This document shows, piece after piece, positions 10,324-22,689 of a DNA stretch of 64,000 bases (positions are counted from its first letter, which is position 1; each line of letters begins with the position of its first letter). The notes under the pieces are model-generated. The model was given only the letters and a program-made list of their open reading frames with translations, did not search any database and had not been told where the DNA came from. The stretch covers positions 62,001-126,000 of the forward strand of contig CALHBJ010000011.1 in NCBI GenBank assembly GCA_937930845.1. Direction: 5' to 3'. A program made the translations under genes and the position numbers. The DNA comes from an uncultured Rhizobiaceae group bacterium (GTDB lineage Bacteria > Pseudomonadota > Alphaproteobacteria > Rhizobiales > Rhizobiaceae).

Positions 10324-10632
10324 ATGGAAAAGATAAGTATCGCCGACATGCAGGCCAATGCGGCAAATGTGGAAAATCTGCTCAGCCTGCTGGCCAACCG
10401 CCACCGGCTGCTGGTGCTGTGTAAATTAAGCGAGGCCGAATGTTCCGTCAGTGAACTACAAACAAGCAGCGGTTTGAGCCAAAGCGCACTTTCGCAACAT
10501 CTTGCCAAACTGCGCGACGCCAATATCGTCAAAACCAGACGCGATGGACAATCAATCCGCTACAGTTTGAAAAGCCGCGAAGCCCGCACACTGATCGAAA
10601 CCCTGTGCACGCTTTACAAGGACAATGTCTGA
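10324..10632 (+). CDS. bigR: ArsR-family HTH regulator, BigR-like
   Basis: 102 aa winged helix: LLSLLANRHRLLVLCKLSEAECSVSELQTSSGLSQSALSQHLAKLRDANIVKTRRDGQSIRYSL. Confidence 0.85.
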   Translation: MEKISIADMQANAANVENLLSLLANRHRLLVLCKLSEAECSVSELQTSSGLSQSALSQHLAKLRDANIVKTRRDGQSIRYSLKSREARTLIETLCTLYKDNV

Positions 10633-10637
10633 AACAC

Positions 10638-11627
10638 TCACGCCATCGACAGGATGATCTTCGGCGGGGCCTTGCCTTCGTGAATATCGATGAAGCTTTG
10701 AGCCCCTTCAGCCAGCGGACGAATTTCAATCCAGTCCCGGTTGCCAATCAGGCCCCGCGACAGCAGTTTCAGCGCCGCGGCAAAATCATAGCGCGTATAG
10801 CAATAAGTGCCGCTGAACACGATTTCCTGCAAGGTAATGCGCCGTGTATCGATTCCATCAGCACTGTCCTGCAACCCGATGTGAACAATTGTACCGCCGG
10901 GAACGGCCAGCTCACACGCGGCCTTGCGTGTCGCTCCCATGCCCACCGCATCGAATATCACATCGACACTTTCTGCCTCTGGCCCGCCTTGCGCTGGGTC
11001 GTAAGCTTTAACCGCACAGGCTTTTTCCAATACGGCGCGGCGTTTGGCATTGGGTTCTGCAATCCACAGATCCTTGCAGCCCTGATCGGCAAGTACGAGC
11101 GCAGTCAAGACGCCAATCGCACCGCCGCCAAGCACCGCGATCCGGCTTTCTGAAAAGGGCCGTTTGGCTGTTTTCCGCGCCACTTCAACCGCATGCACAC
11201 ACACCGCCAGAGGCTCGGCCAATGCCGCATCTTCATTGGAAAGTTCATCCGGCAAGGGATAGAGATTGCGTTCTTCCGCCACCGATTGTTCCGCATAGGC
11301 GCCGGGCAATTGCATGCTCATCAGCCGCCGGTCCGGGCAGATATGGTCGTCACCGGCAAGGCAGTGGCGACATTTGCCGCAGGTATGGAGTGGATTAATG
11401 GCGACCCGCTGTCCGGCATATTCGCCATTGCGCGGCACACCAACGGCCTCATGCCCCAAGATCAGCGGCGGCACCCGGCGCGGGTCATGTCCATGCCAGG
11501 CATGCATGTCCGAGCCACAAATGCCGCAATGGGAAACATCAATATGGACTTCGTTATTGCCCGCCACCGGATCGGGTGCGTCGCGCAATTCTGACTGCAT
11601 GGTGCCGGTATAAAATAATGCTCTCAT
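10638..11627 (-). CDS. zinc-dependent alcohol dehydrogenase (MDR family)
   Basis: CGICGSDMHAWHGH, GHEAVG, CGKCRHCLAGDDHIC (structural zinc), GGGAIGVLTALV. Confidence 0.88.
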   Translation of the reverse strand: MRALFYTGTMQSELRDAPDPVAGNNEVHIDVSHCGICGSDMHAWHGHDPRRVPPLILGHEAVGVPRNGEYAGQRVAINPLHTCGKCRHCLAGDDHICPDRRLMSMQLPGAYAEQSVAEERNLYPLPDELSNEDAALAEPLAVCVHAVEVARKTAKRPFSESRIAVLGGGAIGVLTALVLADQGCKDLWIAEPNAKRRAVLEKACAVKAYDPAQGGPEAESVDVIFDAVGMGATRKAACELAVPGGTIVHIGLQDSADGIDTRRITLQEIVFSGTYCYTRYDFAAALKLLSRGLIGNRDWIEIRPLAEGAQSFIDIHEGKAPPKIILSMA

Positions 11628-12019
11628 ACGATTGAACTCCGTTCACCCAATACCCAACGAACCACATCGATATAATCGAAAACCAATGCGACAGCGATTA
11701 CCAGCGTCAGTACACCCATGACAAATGCAAATAATCCAGGCGGCGGGTCATGGCGCAACCGGCGCACCAGATACACCAGCAATGGCGTCCAGAAAATCAC
11801 ATGGCCCAGCCCAAGCAGCCGCACCAAACCCATTTGCGTGTGGAGAAACAACACCATCGCCACACCAGGTGCCGCCAGCAAAAACACAACAAGCGCGTCT
11901 TTGCGCGTCGACTTGCTGAACAGAAATATGATCAACGAGCCAATCAGCACAAAGCCGATCGCGTTGATCCAGATTTGCACCCATTGTGGCAATAACAGGA
12001 TTTGTTCGTCGAAACTCAT
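11624..12019 (-). CDS. small multi-pass membrane protein, unknown function
   Basis: MSFDEQILLLPQWVQIWINAIGFVLIGSLIIFLF...; overlaps the ADH start by 4 nt and lies between the ADH and the HisD paralogue. Confidence 0.65.
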   Translation of the reverse strand: MSFDEQILLLPQWVQIWINAIGFVLIGSLIIFLFSKSTRKDALVVFLLAAPGVAMVLFLHTQMGLVRLLGLGHVIFWTPLLVYLVRRLRHDPPPGLFAFVMGVLTLVIAVALVFDYIDVVRWVLGERSSIV

Positions 12020-12055
12020 GGCGACAACCTCGTGCAACTGACGAACCGGCTTGGT

Positions 12056-15788
<3,733 letters not shown>

Positions 15789-16022
15789 GTGAACTCTCTC
15801 CCATTGCCCGCTTGGGGCACTTTTCATCCTGCCCTTCCCCGGGCAGAAATGTAGACTTGCCTTGATTAAAAAGCTCGTCGAATTTGGAGAAAAGTCGCTC
15901 ACCCAACACCATCACAGGCGCAGGCTCCACAAACTTCTCTCCAAGGCCGACCAAATCTTCCCGGCGGCCCCTGGAGCGCATTGTCATTTTTAAAAACGAC
16001 AAAGACCAAAAGGGCAAAGAAT

Positions 16023-16047
16023 GAAGGGCGCCACTGCGGCGCCCTTC
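16023..16047 (-). terminator. strong hairpin between dctP and dctQM
   Basis: GAAGGGCGCC-ACTGC-GGCGCCCTTC, 10-bp perfect stem, 12 nt downstream of the dctP stop. Confidence 0.65.
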
Positions 16048-16058
16048 AAAAGAAGCGC

Positions 16059-17168
16059 TTACTTCAAAGAATCGGCAAATGCCTTACCCAAAGCAGCGTT
16101 TGATGCCTGTGCACCAGCCCAGAATGGAACTGCAATTGCTGCAAATTCTTTCTGGCTGTCATACACTTTCTTGAAGAACGCATTTTCCGCAGCGTTTTTC
16201 TCGAGCAGTGCTTTTGCGGCACCCATGTAAGCTGGGAAGTAGTCAGCTGGGGTGTCATGCAGGATGACACCATCTTCTTCGACCAGTTTCTTCAGCGCCT
16301 TGCCGTTTTCGTAAATACGGTAAGACATGGCTTTCGACAAAGAAGCGTTTGCAGCAACTTCCAGGGCTTTCTTCTGGTGGTCGGTCATGCCGTTATACAC
16401 ATCGCCATTGATGTACATGTCAGCGTTCACAACAACCTGGTGAAGACCCTGAAGGTAGTAGTGCTTCAGCACTTTCTGGAAACCAAACACGGAGTCAGGC
16501 TTCGGGCAGCACCATTCAGCCGCATCGATTGTGCCTTTTTCAAGCGCTGGCAGAATGTCGCCACCGCCCATTGCAACTGACGCAACACCGATGTCCTTAT
16601 AGGCCTGACCGGGGATGCCGGGAGGCGTACGGAAACGGTATTTGCGGAAGTCAGCCATGGAATTGATCGGCTCTTTGAACCAGCCAAGAGCTTCTGGGCC
16701 AACAGGCTGCAGCATGAAGCCCTTCACGTTGACGCCCATTTCTGTCCAGAGCTGATCATAAAGCTCTTTGCCGCCAGCGAACTGGAACCAGGACAGGAAC
16801 GCGATGTTGTCCATGCCGATACCACCGCCTGCGGGCGGAGAACCGAACAATGCAGCAGCAGGGTGCTTACCGGACCAATAGTGTGTCCAGGCAAAACCAC
16901 CTTCAACCAGACCTTTGTCGACGGCATCCATAACTTCTTTGGAACCAACAACAGCGCCGGCTGGCAGCACTTCGATTTTCACCGGATCGTCTGCTGTCAG
17001 AGCAAGCACGTCTGCGGCGAAGTTTTTGAGCATCACAACTTCGTCTGCCTTTGCCGAAATAACCGACTGCACACGAATAGTGACTTCTGCTGCAATTGCT
17101 GCCGTCGTGACGGAAGCAGCTACTGCGGTTGCGGCAAGAGTTTTGCCGATTTTTGAAAGAACAGACAT
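16059..17168 (-). CDS. TRAP transporter solute-binding protein (DctP family)
   Basis: Signal peptide plus DctP-family body (GSKEVMDAVDKGLVEGGFAW, RKYRFRTPPGIPGQAYKDIGVASVAMGGGDILPALEKGTIDAAEWCCP). Confidence 0.9.
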   Translation of the reverse strand: MSVLSKIGKTLAATAVAASVTTAAIAAEVTIRVQSVISAKADEVVMLKNFAADVLALTADDPVKIEVLPAGAVVGSKEVMDAVDKGLVEGGFAWTHYWSGKHPAAALFGSPPAGGGIGMDNIAFLSWFQFAGGKELYDQLWTEMGVNVKGFMLQPVGPEALGWFKEPINSMADFRKYRFRTPPGIPGQAYKDIGVASVAMGGGDILPALEKGTIDAAEWCCPKPDSVFGFQKVLKHYYLQGLHQVVVNADMYINGDVYNGMTDHQKKALEVAANASLSKAMSYRIYENGKALKKLVEEDGVILHDTPADYFPAYMGAAKALLEKNAAENAFFKKVYDSQKEFAAIAVPFWAGAQASNAALGKAFADSLK

Positions 17169-17335
17169 GGTTTTCCTCCCTTGTGTCTCTCTTCTTCCTC
17201 CGACGAATGCGATGCCATCATGTTATCCCGCCGAAGGCTCGGGATGATGTAAATTCACCACAATTATTCAGTTGGTCATATAACCTGAAAACCAACTTTC
17301 ATGGACCGGCACCAAAGGGCACCCACCCATAATTT

Positions 17336-18001
17336 CTAACCCAGTCCGGGCAAACCTCCCGAACCATTGATATAAGCCAGTATGCCCCGATTGGGATCAA
17401 ACACACCCTTATACAACATTTCCGCAGCCACATAGATCAACACGAATAAGCCAAGCCAGGATATCCAAGGATATGTCGAAAGCAGCCGCATGATCAGTGT
17501 GGCAAAAAAGGCCATTGCGATAATGGCGATAGCCAACCCTACGACAAGCTTTGTGGAATCGCCATCGGCGATGGCGGCAACCGCCAACACATTATCAATT
17601 GACATGGAAACGTCGGCCAGGGTGATCGTCCACAATGCAGAGGCCAGCGTGCGCCGGGGTGGGCCGGTATAGCCTTCCCCCATATCTTCCGCCGTTTCCA
17701 ATGCTTCGGCAGCTTCTTCATCCAGATTTGCACGAATTTCCTTGTAGAGACCCCAGCACACCCAAAACAGCAACAGGCCACCCACCATAAGCAAACCGGG
17801 AACCGCCAACAGCTTGGTGGCAACAAGGGCAAACACGACACGCAAAACGGCTGCGACAACCATGCCAAAAAGGATGGCTTTCTTGCGCAATTCTGGAGCC
17901 AGGCCTGCGGCCGCCATGCCAATAATCAGCGCATTGTCGCCAGACAACACAATGTCCGCCACGATGATCTTGCCGTAGTCAGCAATCAAATCCCACATCA
18001 C
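17336..18001 (-). CDS. TerC family integral membrane protein
   Basis: ADIVLSGDNALIIGMAAAGL, TLADVSMSIDNVLAVAAIADGD: paired TerC signature motifs. Confidence 0.92.
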   Translation of the reverse strand: MMWDLIADYGKIIVADIVLSGDNALIIGMAAAGLAPELRKKAILFGMVVAAVLRVVFALVATKLLAVPGLLMVGGLLLFWVCWGLYKEIRANLDEEAAEALETAEDMGEGYTGPPRRTLASALWTITLADVSMSIDNVLAVAAIADGDSTKLVVGLAIAIIAMAFFATLIMRLLSTYPWISWLGLFVLIYVAAEMLYKGVFDPNRGILAYINGSGGLPGLG

Positions 18002-19593
18002 GCAGCATCCTCTAAAATGAAGTCGGAAGCGCGCTCACCAATCATAATGGCCGGCGCATTGGTATTGCCAGACACGATGATCGGCATGATGGACGCATCC
18101 ACCACGCGCAGATTTCCAACACCGTGCACACGCAAACGCGGATCAACCACTGCGCGGTTGTCATTCCCCATCTTGCAGGTGCCCGTTGGGTGATAAATTG
18201 TCGTCGACGTGTTGCGCGCCCAATCCAAAATGGCCTCATCATCGTCATGGGCCACCGTCTTACCGGGCGCATATTCCTCAATAATCTCGGATCGCGCAGG
18301 TTCAAAACCGGCAATTCTTCGCGCCACTTTGATGCCATCCACAATCGTTTGCTGGTCCAGCCGGGTCGCCAGATAATTGGGGTGAATAATTGGATGGTCA
18401 TCAATGCTGGAAGACCGCAGTTCCAAATGACCAGCACTTTCGGGCCGCAATTGCAGCACAGATGCGGTAAACGCATCAAACGAATGGGTGCCTGTGCCAA
18501 CCTTATCCGTGGAAAACGGCTGTAGATGAAATTGGATATCCGGCGTCTCAAGCTCTTCGCGCGTGCGCAGATAGCCCGTGCCAAGGCTGGCAGCCATCGT
18601 CATGGGCCCCGTGCGCTTGAGCATATATTCAATGCCAATCAGCGCCTGTTTGAAGATCGAATTGGTTTCGGTATTGATCGTTGAAGAACGGCATTTAAAT
18701 ATGGGACGGGCCTGCAAATGGTCCTGCAAATTGCGCCCCACCCCTTCTAGCTCCTTGACGATTTCAATCCCATTGGCGGACAGGTTTTCCCCCGGCCCAA
18801 TACCCGACAACATCAATATCTGCGGCGACCCGATAGCCCCGGCGCACAAGACAACCTCGCGGCGCGCTTTGACAATGACATCCCCTTCACCGCCCCGGGC
18901 CAGAATACCCGACGCTTCACCGTTCTCGATCATCACCTTGCGTGTGACCAGCCCTGTCAAAACCGTCAGATTCTGCCGGCTGCGAATGGGCTTGAGATAA
19001 GCGGTGGCCGAGGAACAACGGCGTCCGCCCATGGCTGTCATTTGAAAATAACCGACACCCTCCTGGGACTCGCCATTATAGTCTTCATTATAAGGATATC
19101 CGGCAGCCTGCGCCGCCTCCACATAGGCGTCAATGCTTCTGCGGCTCAATCTTGTGCTGGAAACCGAAAGAGGCCCGGAGCCACCGCGCACATCGTTTTC
19201 GCCACCTTCCCAGGATTCCGAGCGCTTAAAGCAGGGCAAGACATCATCCCAGCCCCAGCCCACATTGCCCAATTGACGCCACTGTTCGTAATCTTCTTTT
19301 TGGCCACGCACATAAAGCAGACCATTGATCGACGACGAACCACCCAGCACCCGCCCCCGGGGCCAGTTAATGGCACGTCCGTTCAGGCCTGGATCCGGCT
19401 CAGTCGTATAGGCCCAATCCATTTTTGGATTGCCCATAGTTTTGAAATAACCGACGGGAATGTGAATCCACGGGGAGCGGTCACGCCCACCGGCTTCGAC
19501 AAGTGCGACCGTGTACCGACCGTTTTCAGACAGCCGTGCCGCAAGGGCACAGCCAGCGGAACCCGCACCCACTATGACGAAGTCAAATTCCAA
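17998..19593 (-). CDS. GMC-family oxidoreductase (choline/alcohol dehydrogenase-like)
   Basis: FDFVIVGAGSAGCALAARLSE, GRVLGGSSSINGLLYVRG, CAGAIGSPQILMLSGIGP, C-terminal NTNAPAIMIGERASDFI. TTG start at 19593 preceded by GGGAGG. Confidence 0.9.
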   Translation of the reverse strand: MEFDFVIVGAGSAGCALAARLSENGRYTVALVEAGGRDRSPWIHIPVGYFKTMGNPKMDWAYTTEPDPGLNGRAINWPRGRVLGGSSSINGLLYVRGQKEDYEQWRQLGNVGWGWDDVLPCFKRSESWEGGENDVRGGSGPLSVSSTRLSRRSIDAYVEAAQAAGYPYNEDYNGESQEGVGYFQMTAMGGRRCSSATAYLKPIRSRQNLTVLTGLVTRKVMIENGEASGILARGGEGDVIVKARREVVLCAGAIGSPQILMLSGIGPGENLSANGIEIVKELEGVGRNLQDHLQARPIFKCRSSTINTETNSIFKQALIGIEYMLKRTGPMTMAASLGTGYLRTREELETPDIQFHLQPFSTDKVGTGTHSFDAFTASVLQLRPESAGHLELRSSSIDDHPIIHPNYLATRLDQQTIVDGIKVARRIAGFEPARSEIIEEYAPGKTVAHDDDEAILDWARNTSTTIYHPTGTCKMGNDNRAVVDPRLRVHGVGNLRVVDASIMPIIVSGNTNAPAIMIGERASDFILEDAA

Positions 19594-19626
19594 ATCGATC
19601 CTCCCGGCAACCGATTTCAATCGAAA

Positions 19627-19768
19627 AGCACAAAAAGTCTCATTTTTTGGGGTCAAAAGCCTGTTTGGGGCTTGACCAGACATATCAAAAAATGAGACTT
19701 TTTGTCTCGTTATTTATACAATCATGTTGCGGGATGCGTTGCAATGGCAAACTGCGACTTTTTGTACA
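19627..19768. promoter_or_regulatory. operator-like region with three copies of GAGACTTTTTGTCTC-type sites
   Basis: Copies at 19627-19641 (reverse strand GAGACTTTTTGTGCT), 19694-19708 (GAGACTTTTTGTCTC) and 19754-19768 (GCGACTTTTTGTACA); also exact 19-nt inverted arms 19631-19649 / 19686-19704. Confidence 0.6.
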
Positions 19769-19798
19769 CAGCTCCCAAGAGCCTTGAAAGTTGCTGAT

Positions 19799-20569
19799 AT
19801 GACCAACAAAGACACCGCGGAGTCTCGCGTAGCAACCAATTTGCGAACGCTGCTGATTCTTGAAGAAGTCGCCCGATCAGCAGAACCCCTGTCGCCTACG
19901 GAAATCAACAAGGCAATTGGCCTTCCCAAGCAATCCATTCATCGCCTGTGCCAGACCCTTACCGATGAGGGATTTCTGATCCGCGACGAAAGCGGACGCA
20001 AACTTCTTGCAGCACCGCGCACCACCGCCATGGCCCAGGGCCTGCTCAGTTCGCGCCACTATGGTGCAGCGCGCCACCAGGTTTTGCTGGCGCTGTCCAA
20101 CGCAACCCGCGAAACGGTCAACTTCGCCGTGCCGGAATCCGACGGCATGACCTATCTTGACCGCGTGGAGACCGACTGGATCTTCCGCATCGAACTTCCC
20201 ATTGGCTCGCGCGTGCCGTTCAACTGCACAGCAAGTGGCAAGTGTTTCCTGGCCAGCTTGTCGGATGACCGGCTCAACCGCTTGTTGAAAACAATGCCCT
20301 TTGAGGCGCGCACGCCCAACACCATCACCTCCGCAGACGCCTTGAGGAAAGAGCTCGATGGGGTGCGGGCAAATGGGTATTCCATCGACAATGAGGAATT
20401 GTTTGAGGGCATGGTTGCCCTGGCCGTTCCCGTTCACAACAAACAGGGCGAATATTTTGCCTCTGTTGCCTTCCATGGTCCCACGCAAAGGCTCAACACC
20501 AGCAGCATGCTGGATCACCTGGCGTTAATGCGCGATGGCGCCCGCAAGCTTGCAGATATCGCCACGTAA
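19799..20569 (+). CDS. IclR-family transcriptional regulator
   Basis: HTH (LLILEEVARSAEPLSPTEINKAIGLPKQSIHRLCQTLTDEGFLI) plus IclR effector domain (SRVPFNCTASGKCFLA). Confidence 0.9.
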   Translation: MTNKDTAESRVATNLRTLLILEEVARSAEPLSPTEINKAIGLPKQSIHRLCQTLTDEGFLIRDESGRKLLAAPRTTAMAQGLLSSRHYGAARHQVLLALSNATRETVNFAVPESDGMTYLDRVETDWIFRIELPIGSRVPFNCTASGKCFLASLSDDRLNRLLKTMPFEARTPNTITSADALRKELDGVRANGYSIDNEELFEGMVALAVPVHNKQGEYFASVAFHGPTQRLNTSSMLDHLALMRDGARKLADIAT

Positions 20570-20602
20570 ACCCCACCGGCCTGCAACACCATTTAAGCTG
20601 GA

Positions 20603-21547
20603 TCAGCGCCCGCGAATGCGTGGATCAAGCGCGTCCCGCAGGCCATCCCCCATATAATTGACGCTCAGCACGGTCAGCGAAATTGCCAGCCCCGGCCAAA
20701 CTACCCACATGGGATATTGCGGCATGTAGTCAATCGCATCGAACAACAGGCGTCCCCAGGTGGGGAAGTCCGGCGGAAAGCCCAGACCCAGAAATGACAG
20801 GGCGGATTCTGTGATGATGGCATTGGCAATACCAAGAGTGGCCGACACCAATATGGGAGACAGGACATTTGGCAAAATATGCCGCGTAATCATGCGCCGG
20901 GGCGGCGTACCAATGCTGCGCGCGGCCAGTACGAATTCCCGCTCCTTAAGCGCCAGCACATCGCCGCGCACAATACGGGCGGTTTGCATCCAGGACGTGA
21001 TCCCGATGGCCGACACCATGAGAATAAAAATACCGCCTTCAGGGCCAAATGAAGCCGCAAGGGGTTCGCGAAAAAGGGTCACGATCACGAGCAACAGCGG
21101 CAACAATGGCAGCGCCAGAAACAGGTCCGTGAAACGCATCAGCGGCCCATCCAGTTTCTGGAAGAACCCTGCCACAACGCCGATCAGAGTTCCCAGAAGC
21201 ACCGCCAGCAACATGGCTGTAAGACCAACCGCCATGGACACCTGCCCCCCGGAGAGAATGCGCGCCAGCAAATCGCGCCCCAGTTGATCCGTGCCAAACG
21301 GATGGGCAAGCGACACGCCCTGATTGCGCGAACGAATGTCCACAAAGCTGGGATCAATTGTCCAGATAAAGGGGCCGATAAGCACGGCAATCAAAATTCC
21401 AAAGAACACGATAGCGCCGATCAAAGCGCCTTTATGGGTCTTGTATTGATCCCACACATCTCCCACCAGAGAACGGTGTTTTTTGTTCAGACCTGTGAGC
21501 CGCTCAGCAACAGCAGCCTCGTCAACTTTTACCGCGCGATCAGTCAT
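20603..21547 (-). CDS. peptide/opine-type ABC transporter permease (DppC-like)
   Basis: HPFGTDQLGRDLLARILSGGQVSMAVGLTAML, EFVLAARSIGTPPRRMITRHILPNVLSPILV, SFLGLGFPPDFPTWGRLL. Confidence 0.92.
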   Translation of the reverse strand: MTDRAVKVDEAAVAERLTGLNKKHRSLVGDVWDQYKTHKGALIGAIVFFGILIAVLIGPFIWTIDPSFVDIRSRNQGVSLAHPFGTDQLGRDLLARILSGGQVSMAVGLTAMLLAVLLGTLIGVVAGFFQKLDGPLMRFTDLFLALPLLPLLLVIVTLFREPLAASFGPEGGIFILMVSAIGITSWMQTARIVRGDVLALKEREFVLAARSIGTPPRRMITRHILPNVLSPILVSATLGIANAIITESALSFLGLGFPPDFPTWGRLLFDAIDYMPQYPMWVVWPGLAISLTVLSVNYMGDGLRDALDPRIRGR

Positions 21548-22544
21548 AACGGATCCTTGGATCAAGCATGCCGTAAAGGACATCGGCAATCAGGTTAAAC
21601 AGAACAATCAACACGGCAAAGATGACGGTCACGGTTTGCACCATCGGCACATCGCCCCCCTGAATGGCCAAAATGAGCAATTGCCCAAGCCCGTTGACCT
21701 GGAACACCTGCTCCGTGATCAGCGCACCGCCAAACACACTTGGCAGGTTCAGGGCAATCACGGTGACCACCGGAATCATGGAATTGCGCAACACATGGAC
21801 CAGCACAACGGTCTGTTCCTTCACACCCTTGGCACGGGCGGTGCGCACATAATCCTGGGTAAGATTATCGAGCATCGACGCGCGCATGTAGCGCGATATC
21901 TGGGCTGCATTGAACAGGCCAAGCACCATGACAGGCATAATCATCTGCTTGATCTGATACCAAAACGACCCCCAGCTATCGACCACATGGGTCGTGTCAT
22001 AGATCGACGGAAACCATCCCAGATTGACCGAAAAAATGAGGATCAACAGCACGCCGGTAAAGAATGTCGGCACGGAAAACCCGATCATCGAAATGAATGT
22101 GCCGATCTGGTCGAAAACCGAATATTGCTTATAGGCTGATATGATTCCCAGCGGCACAGCGATAATGATGCCAACAATGTAAGATGTGCCCACCACCCAA
22201 AGCGTCTGGGGAATGCGCTGAACAATCAGGTCCAGCACCGGCGACCGCGTTTGATAGGAAATCATCCGCTGGCCGATTTCAAACTCAGTGCCGAATTTCT
22301 GATTCATCCAATAGAGCGGTTCGGTGACAACCAATTGCTTCAGCCACAAGAAGAACTGAACGATAAACGGCTCATTGAAACCCAACGCTTCGCGAATTTT
22401 TTCGCGCACCTCCGGCGGAATCGTCAGCGGCAATCCCGCCGTTGGGTCAGAAGGTGAAAGCTTGATAATTGCGAAAATCACAAAGCTGATGAACAGCATT
22501 GTGGGAACCGCAAGGATCAGGCGTCTGATTGTATAATTGAGCAT
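21540..22544 (-). CDS. peptide/opine-type ABC transporter permease (DppB-like)
   Basis: MLNYTIRRLILAVPTMLFISFVIFAIIKLSPSDP; DYVRTARAKGVKEQTVVLVHVLRNSMIPVVTVIALNLPSVFGGALITEQVF. Confidence 0.92.
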   Translation of the reverse strand: MLNYTIRRLILAVPTMLFISFVIFAIIKLSPSDPTAGLPLTIPPEVREKIREALGFNEPFIVQFFLWLKQLVVTEPLYWMNQKFGTEFEIGQRMISYQTRSPVLDLIVQRIPQTLWVVGTSYIVGIIIAVPLGIISAYKQYSVFDQIGTFISMIGFSVPTFFTGVLLILIFSVNLGWFPSIYDTTHVVDSWGSFWYQIKQMIMPVMVLGLFNAAQISRYMRASMLDNLTQDYVRTARAKGVKEQTVVLVHVLRNSMIPVVTVIALNLPSVFGGALITEQVFQVNGLGQLLILAIQGGDVPMVQTVTVIFAVLIVLFNLIADVLYGMLDPRIRYD

Positions 22545-22654
22545 TGAATATCCAGCCCCGGCAAATCATCTCGCCTTTTACAAAATCAGCTATACGAACG
22601 TGTCGACCCGGCGGGCGGGGCAAACTTGAATGCTGAATTTGGAAAAAGGGAGAA

Positions 22655-22680
22655 TGGGGCGGCAGTTGCCTGCCACCCCA
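22655..22680 (-). terminator. hairpin between the peptide-type SBP gene and its permease genes
   Basis: TGGGGCGGCAG-TTGC-CTGCCACCCCA imperfect stem. Confidence 0.5.
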
Positions 22681-22689
22681 AAATGCGAG

